From NCBI GenBank assembly GCA_002386405.1, contig DGIP01000117.1, positions 1,379 to 19,558 of the forward strand: a stretch of 18,180 bases of DNA. The letters are read 5' to 3'. Shown in pieces: positions 13,723-18,180 of the stretch (positions within the stretch are counted from its first letter, which is position 1; each line of letters begins with the position of its first letter). The notes beneath the pieces were generated by a model. That model made no database searches and was not told the origin of the DNA. It was given only the letters and a program-made list of their open reading frames with translations. The position numbers and the translations under genes were made by a program. Origin of the DNA: Stenotrophomonas maltophilia. GTDB lineage: Bacteria > Pseudomonadota > Gammaproteobacteria > Xanthomonadales > Xanthomonadaceae.

Positions 13723-15228
13723 TTACTTCAGGCTGATCGTGGTGTTGACGCCGTGACCCAGGGTCTCGTCGTCGAACCAGCGCGCGGTGATGGTCTTGGT
13801 CTGGGTGTAGAACATCACCACCTGCTTGCCATACGGGCCCAGGTCGCCGAGCTTGGATGCGCGCGAACCGGTGAACGAGAACAGCGGCACCGGCACCGGG
13901 ATCGGCACGTTGATGCCCACTTGGCCGACGTCGATTTCTTCCTGGAAACGGCGCGCCGCCGCACCGGACTGGGTGAACAGCGCGGTGCCGTTGCCGTTGG
14001 GGTTGCTGTTGATCAGCTCGATGGCGTCATCCAGCGTTTCCGCTTCCAGGATGACCAGCACCGGCCCGAAGATCTCTTCGTCGTAGATGCGCATACCCGG
14101 GGTGACGCCATCGAAGATGGTCGGGCCCACGAAGTTGCCCTTCTCGAAGCCGTCCACCTGCGGGTTGCGGCCATCTAGCACCAGCTTGGCGCCCTGCTCC
14201 ACGCCCGAGGCGATCAGGCTTTCCACGCGCTCGCGGGCGGCGCAGGAAATCACCGGGCCCACGTCGGTACCGGCCACGCTGCCGGCGCTCACTTTGAGGG
14301 TCTTGGCCTTGGCCACCAGGTCCGGCACCCACTCGCGCGCTTCACCGACCAGCACCAGGGTGGAGGCGGCCATGCAGCGCTGGCCGGCCGCGCCGAAGGC
14401 GGCACCGACCATGGCGTTGAGGCTCTGTTCCTTGTTGGCGTCCGGCAGCACCACGGCGTGGTTCTTGGCGCCCATCATGCACTGCACGCGCTTGCCGGCC
14501 AGCGAGGCGCGGTTGTACACGTGGGTGCCGACGCGGGTGGAACCCACGAACGAGACGGCCTTGATGTCCGGGTGGTCGCAGATCGCGTTGACCACTTCTT
14601 CGCCGCCGTGCACGACGTTGAGCACGCCCTTGGGGATGCCCGCTTCCAGCGCCAGTTCGACCAGGCGCATGGTGACCATCGGGTCCTGCTCGGACGGCTT
14701 GAGGATGAAGGTGTTGCCGGTGGCAATGGCCATCGGGAACATCCACAGCGGAATCATCGCCGGGAAGTTGAACGGGGTGATGCCGGCGCACACGCCCAGC
14801 GGCTGCAGCAGCGTGTAGGTGTCCACGCCATTGGCCACGTTGTTGGCCAGCTCGCCCAGCTGCAGGTTGCCGATGGCAGCGGCATGTTCAACCACTTCCA
14901 GGCCGCGGAACACATCGCCTTCGGCGTCCGGCACGGTCTTGCCCTGCTCGGCGCTGAGGATGTGGGCCAGCTCGCTCATGTGTTCGCGGATCAGCTGCTG
15001 GTACTTCAGGAAGATGCGCGCGCGGGTGCCGATCGGGGTCTTGCGCCAGGTCTTGAAGGCTTCCTTGGCCGAGGCAACGGCGGCGTCCACTTCGCTCACG
15101 GTGGCGAACGGCACCTGGGCCAGGACGTCCTGGGTGGCCGGGTTGACCACGTTCTGCCAGTGCGAGCTGGCCGATTCGACGAACTGGCCATCGATCAACA
15201 TGCGGATACGGGGCGCTGCAACAGTCAT
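13723..15228 (-). CDS. mmsA: Methylmalonate-semialdehyde dehydrogenase (CoA-acylating)
   Basis: The enzyme converts methylmalonate semialdehyde, NAD+ and CoA to propionyl-CoA and CO2. It has 501 residues, the usual length. Asn154 in TPFNFP and the catalytic Cys285 in AGQRCMAAS are present. At the place where hydrolytic aldehyde dehydrogenases have the ELGGK glutamate, this protein has [10 protein letters not shown], the hallmark of the CoA-dependent subfamily. ATG 15228 ([10 protein letters not shown]) is preferred over the longer open frame because it gives the family N-terminus, although its RBS is weak. It is the first gene of the operon, divergent from the ScfR-type regulator. Confidence 0.95.
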   Translation of the reverse strand: MTVAAPRIRMLIDGQFVESASSHWQNVVNPATQDVLAQVPFATVSEVDAAVASAKEAFKTWRKTPIGTRARIFLKYQQLIREHMSELAHILSAEQGKTVPDAEGDVFRGLEVVEHAAAIGNLQLGELANNVANGVDTYTLLQPLGVCAGITPFNFPAMIPLWMFPMAIATGNTFILKPSEQDPMVTMRLVELALEAGIPKGVLNVVHGGEEVVNAICDHPDIKAVSFVGSTRVGTHVYNRASLAGKRVQCMMGAKNHAVVLPDANKEQSLNAMVGAAFGAAGQRCMAASTLVLVGEAREWVPDLVAKAKTLKVSAGSVAGTDVGPVISCAARERVESLIASGVEQGAKLVLDGRNPQVDGFEKGNFVGPTIFDGVTPGMRIYDEEIFGPVLVILEAETLDDAIELINSNPNGNGTALFTQSGAAARRFQEEIDVGQVGINVPIPVPVPLFSFTGSRASKLGDLGPYGKQVVMFYTQTKTITARWFDDETLGHGVNTTISLK

Positions 15229-15263
15229 GGCAATACCGGCGGGATGCGAAAGGTGATTGGCAT

Positions 15264-15347
15264 TATTCACAGGCCACCCCTCGATTTCCGGGCTGTCTAC
15301 GCTTAATCTGGCCAACGCCCGCTACGATTTCTGTTAATTCTGTGAAT
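15264..15347. promoter_or_regulatory. Shared repeat sites in the mmsA / regulator intergenic region
   Basis: CTGTGAATA occurs on the plus strand at 15340-15348 and, inverted and exact, at 15264-15272 on the mmsA side. A near copy (tctgttaat, 15330-15338) sits directly before the copy tctgtgaat at 15339-15347, giving tandem 9-mers. The pattern suits a regulator that binds both divergent promoters. The plus-strand copy overlaps the GTG start of the regulator gene, as expected for autoregulation. Confidence 0.5.
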
Positions 15348-16712
15348 AGCCAGCTCCCCCACCGCCAGATCGGCCTGCGCCTGCTCAAGCTGCGCGAGCA
15401 GCGCGGCTACAGCCAGGCCGACCTTGCCCGGGCGCTGGGGCTGTCGGCCAGCTACCTGAACCAGATCGAGCGCAACAAGCGTCCCCTGACCCCCGCCGTG
15501 CAGGCCAAGCTGCGCGAGGTGTTGGGCGACGTTACCGACCTGTTCGACGTGGATGAGCCCGGTGCGCTGCAGGAAGCGCTGGGCGAGACCCTGCGCGACC
15601 TGGGCCTGGACGAGGTGAGCAGCACCGAGCTGCGCGCCATGGCCGGCAACCTGCCGCAGATCAGCCGGGCCCTGCTCGACCTGCACCGCCGCCACCTGCT
15701 GCTGCGCGAGCACGCCGCCGCGCTGGAGTTCCAGCTGGGCGACCCGCAGGCCGGGCATTCACTGCCGGCCGGCGACCAGGTGCGGGATTTCTTCAACCGC
15801 ATGCACAACCACATTCCCGAACTGGACGACCTGGCCGAGCAGCTGTTCGGCGAATGGGGGCTGGTGGCCGGGCATGTGGCGCCGCGCCTGCGCCAGCTGC
15901 TGGCCGACCGCCACGGCGTGCTGGTGGAAGTGGGGCCGCTGCAGGCCGGGCGCGAGAAGCGCGTGTACGACGGCGGCAGCCGCACGCTGTGGCTGCCCGA
16001 TTACCTGGAACCGGGCCAGCAGGCGTTCCAGATGGCGGCCGAGCTGGCCCTGCTCGGGTATGCGGCGCAGATTGACGCGGTGATCGCGCGCGCGGGCTTC
16101 CGCGAACCGGAGCAGATCGCGCAGGCGCGGATCGGCATGTCCAACTACTTCGCCGGCGCGCTGGTGATGCCGTATGCGCAGTTCCTGCGCGCGGCCGAAC
16201 ACAGCGCCTACGACATCGATGCGCTGGCGCACCGCTTCGGGGTGGGGTTCGAGGCGGTCTGCCACCGGCTGAGCACGCTGGCCCGGCGCAGTGCGCCGGG
16301 GCTGCCGTTCTTCTTCATCCGCGTGGACCGCGCCGGCAACGTCTCCAAGCGGCACTCGGCCACTGATTTCCACTTCTCGCAGGTGGGCGGTTCCTGCCCG
16401 CTGTGGATCGTGTACGAGGCCTTCAACCAGCCCGGGCGGGTGCTGACCCAGACCGCACGCATGCCCGACGGGCGCCGGCACTTCTGGCTGGCACGCCAGG
16501 TCAGCAGCGGTCCGATCGGTCATGGCCAGCCGCGCAAGACCTTCGCGGTGGCGCTGGGTTGCGACCTGCAGCATGCCGAACGACTGATCTACTCGCGTGG
16601 GCTGGATATCCAGAGCCCGGGCAACTCGGTGTCCATCGGCCCGGGCTGCCGGGTCTGCCCGCGCGAGGACTGCATGCAGCGCGCGTTCGCGCAGCTGCCC
16701 GGGCGCGCGTAG
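15342..16712 (+). CDS. ScfR/PrpR-type short-chain acyl-CoA regulator, XRE family
   Basis: This 456-residue transcription factor has an XRE helix-turn-helix at 10-64 (GYSQADLARALGLSASYLNQ), a middle IrrE/ImmA-like domain (about 150-320) and a C-terminal DUF2083-type part (about 320-450). The middle domain lacks the HExxH zinc motif: the expected stretch reads MAAELALLGY, so it is unlikely to be a protease. The C-terminus has CRVCPREDC (Cys436, 439, 444) and Cys352/Cys407; in mycobacterial PrpR comparable cysteines hold an Fe-S cluster and the domain senses acyl-CoA. It is divergent from the valine operon and probably regulates it. The start is GTG 15342 with no Shine-Dalgarno; no other start gives the complete HTH. 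Confidence 0.87.
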   Translation: MNSQLPHRQIGLRLLKLREQRGYSQADLARALGLSASYLNQIERNKRPLTPAVQAKLREVLGDVTDLFDVDEPGALQEALGETLRDLGLDEVSSTELRAMAGNLPQISRALLDLHRRHLLLREHAAALEFQLGDPQAGHSLPAGDQVRDFFNRMHNHIPELDDLAEQLFGEWGLVAGHVAPRLRQLLADRHGVLVEVGPLQAGREKRVYDGGSRTLWLPDYLEPGQQAFQMAAELALLGYAAQIDAVIARAGFREPEQIAQARIGMSNYFAGALVMPYAQFLRAAEHSAYDIDALAHRFGVGFEAVCHRLSTLARRSAPGLPFFFIRVDRAGNVSKRHSATDFHFSQVGGSCPLWIVYEAFNQPGRVLTQTARMPDGRRHFWLARQVSSGPIGHGQPRKTFAVALGCDLQHAERLIYSRGLDIQSPGNSVSIGPGCRVCPREDCMQRAFAQLPGRA

Positions 16713-16739
16713 GGGTTGGCGTGCGTACGCGGTGAGATC

Positions 16740-16764
16740 GTACCGACCAACGGTCGGTACCTAC
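16740..16764 (-). repeat. SMAG/REP element downstream of the regulator gene
   Basis: Read on the minus strand it is identical over 25 bases to the third hairpin of the left-end array (110-134): GTAG followed by ggtaccgacc / ggtcggtac arms. It may act as the 3' end of the regulator transcript. Confidence 0.87.
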
Positions 16765-16773
16765 CGGGGGCGT

Positions 16774-16847
16774 GGACGTTACCGGCGTTCCCGGTTGCAC
16801 GCACACCGGCGGACGTTACGGTTGGTCCCGGTTGCACGCACACCGGT
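16774..16847. repeat. 37-bp direct tandem repeat, two copies
   Basis: Units at 16774-16810 and 16811-16847 start with ggacgttac and end with an identical 21-base stretch (16789-16809 and 16826-16846) containing cggttgcacgcacaccgg. Only a few bases in the middle differ. The pair lies between oppositely oriented SMAG elements. Confidence 0.85.
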
Positions 16848-16870
16848 AGGGCACGACCGTTGGTCGTGCC
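16846..16870 (+). repeat. SMAG/REP element
   Basis: GTAG is followed by a stem with ggcacgacc / ggtcgtgcc arms around GTT. It is the first of two same-direction copies after the 37-bp repeat. Confidence 0.85.
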
Positions 16871-16878
16871 AACGTGGG

Positions 16879-16902
16879 GTAGTGCACGACCGTTGGTCGT
16901 GC
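16879..16902 (+). repeat. SMAG/REP element
   Basis: GTAG is followed by a stem with gcacgacc / ggtcgtgc arms around GTT. It lies 11 bases from the stop codon of the convergent patatin-like gene and could end that transcript. Confidence 0.85.
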
Positions 16903-16912
16903 GGCGGCGCGT

Positions 16913-18180
16913 TCAGTAGCTGGGCGTCACCTTCATCTGCGGCAGCGGGCGCGGGGCGCCGTCGGTGAGGTCCGGGCCGAGGTCTTCCCAGGTCTGTCCC
17001 TGCTCGACCATCAACCGCCAGAGCTGTTGCGATTCGCGGCGCTTTTCTTCCGAGCTGAACCGGTACGACGGTGGCAACGGCGCTCCCTGCGCGACGGATT
17101 CGTACGCCCCCTCCCATGCACCCACGCGCTGCGCGGGATCATCGGTGCGCGCCACCTCCAGCGTGTAGCGCTGATAGGCCGACGCCAGGTTGCGCCAGCG
17201 GATCCAGTAGTGATTGGCGAACGAGAAATCACAGAAGCGCTCGCCCGCCACACTGCCCTTGGCGGCGATGCGGCTGAGCACCGCCTGCGGCATGTCCAGG
17301 TTCATGCCGCCTTCGTCGCCCTGCAGCGATACATGCACGATGCGGTCGCGGTAGCCCGGCGCACGCGCCTGCAGCACATCGCGCCAGTTCTGCATGGTGG
17401 AGACGATGGAGAACAGGAAGCCCGACATTTCCGCCGCTGCCAGCGGGCGTGCGATGGACTGGTAGCTGCGCTGCCAGCCATGCCGGTTTTCAGTAGGCAG
17501 GAACACCGCGGCGTTGATCGCACCGGGCGAATCCGGTGACGCGCGTAGTGGCTCGGCGGTGTGCGGGTAGACCAGGTTGATGCCGAAGGTGGGCCAGCGC
17601 GGCAGCGCGGCGTCGAACAGATGGATGGGGAAGTTGCTGCTGATGCCGCCATCGGAGAACCAGCACACCCGGAACGCGGTGATCGCCGGACCGGCGCCGT
17701 GGCCACCACTGGTCAAGCCTTCGGTGCTGTCGGCCACGTTGCGGTCACCGTGCGCGGCCACCGCATCGGCCACCGGTTCACAGCGGCGTTCGCGCCGCGC
17801 CGGTTCGTGCAGCGGCACCGCGCTGATCAGCAGCGGGAAGCTCAGGCTCATGCGGGTGGCCACCAGCACCGGCAGCTGCTCGCCTTCGGGCAGGCGGTAG
17901 TAGTCCACGCCGTCCACAGGATGCGGCGCGCCCGCGCGCGCCAGCAGCCACGCCACCACGCTGGCCGGGAACAGCTGCTCGAACTGATCGCGCCGGAACC
18001 AGAACTGCGAGGCGCTGAACGGCAGCGTGCGCGGCTCGGTGTGGGACACGCAGGTGGTGATCATCTGCAGGCTGATGGCGTGCACGCCGGCCGGCTCACC
18101 GCTGTAACGCGGGGCGTTGTGCAGGTCCGCAAAGGTCAGCGGCTGGTCCAGCGGCTTGCCGGCCAGGGCCTGCAGCTGGG
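16913..18180 (-). CDS. Patatin-like phospholipase, 5' part outside the window
   Basis: About 421 C-terminal residues are visible, and the frame stays open to the right edge, so the true start is beyond 18180. The motif WFSDGGISSNFPIHLFDAAL carries the Asp of the patatin Ser-Asp dyad in a DGG context (Asp codon at 17651-17653). The GxSxG serine should lie in the missing N-terminal part. Other recognisable stretches are LVATRMSLSFPLLISAVPLH before the Asp motif and FSFANHYWIRWRNLA nearer the C-terminus. The expected role is acyl hydrolysis of membrane lipids. No promoter or upstream partner can be seen. Confidence 0.85.
   Translation of the reverse strand, partial: QLQALAGKPLDQPLTFADLHNAPRYSGEPAGVHAISLQMITTCVSHTEPRTLPFSASQFWFRRDQFEQLFPASVVAWLLARAGAPHPVDGVDYYRLPEGEQLPVLVATRMSLSFPLLISAVPLHEPARRERRCEPVADAVAAHGDRNVADSTEGLTSGGHGAGPAITAFRVCWFSDGGISSNFPIHLFDAALPRWPTFGINLVYPHTAEPLRASPDSPGAINAAVFLPTENRHGWQRSYQSIARPLAAAEMSGFLFSIVSTMQNWRDVLQARAPGYRDRIVHVSLQGDEGGMNLDMPQAVLSRIAAKGSVAGERFCDFSFANHYWIRWRNLASAYQRYTLEVARTDDPAQRVGAWEGAYESVAQGAPLPPSYRFSSEEKRRESQQLWRLMVEQGQTWEDLGPDLTDGAPRPLPQMKVTPSY

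Noticed and set aside
9577..15306. Several long plus-strand frames opposite the valine operon (9577-10794, 10554-11756, 11711-12664, 12562-14178, 14458-15306)
   Set aside because: Each lies antisense to a gene with complete catalytic motifs and shows only high-GC shadow composition.

Overview
The window looks like chromosomal DNA of a Stenotrophomonas species or a close Xanthomonadaceae relative. The evidence is the high GC content of most genes, the dispersed hairpins of the SMAG type (GTAG head plus a stem around GACCGTTGGTC) and the gene families present. No tRNA, rRNA, CRISPR array or insertion sequence was seen.

Layout. (1) 1-134: three tandem 47-bp units, each carrying a REP/SMAG hairpin. 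(2) 144-2719, minus strand: a small exported PepSY-like protein, then phoP and phoQ, probably one transcription unit. (3) 2933-3946, minus: dusA, a tRNA-dihydrouridine synthase. (4) 4040-4430, plus: a NadS-like antitoxin-type regulator behind a palindromic operator, with no toxin gene beside it. (5) 4463-4939, minus: an exported protein of unknown function, divergent from (6) 5049-6005, plus: a cation diffusion facilitator. (7) 6006-8150: a low-GC accessory island with a two-gene unit, a DUF262 protein followed with a 4-base overlap by a MAE_28990/MAE_18760-like HEPN ribonuclease. This is the best candidate for a poorly described, probably defensive, system. (8) 8151-9515: an AraC-family regulator divergent from ohr (organic hydroperoxide reductase). 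(9) 9522-9633: an inverted SMAG pair and a strong terminator. (10) 9679-15228, minus: a five-gene operon, mmsA - acyl-CoA dehydrogenase - enoyl-CoA hydratase - 3-hydroxyisobutyryl-CoA hydrolase - mmsB. (11) 15342-16712, plus: a divergent ScfR/PrpR-type regulator. (12) 16740-16902: more SMAG hairpins and a 37-bp tandem repeat. (13) 16913-18180, minus: the C-terminal part of a patatin-like phospholipase that runs off the right edge.

How the genes work together. The five-gene operon covers every step of valine breakdown from isobutyryl-CoA to propionyl-CoA. Its last four genes are joined by 4-base ATGA overlaps, and the divergent acyl-CoA-type regulator with shared repeats in the intergenic region probably controls it. 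PhoPQ with its PepSY-like companion is an envelope-stress module. The AraC-ohr pair is a peroxide-detoxification module. The HEPN-DUF262 pair looks like a cargo insertion between two housekeeping-like genes.
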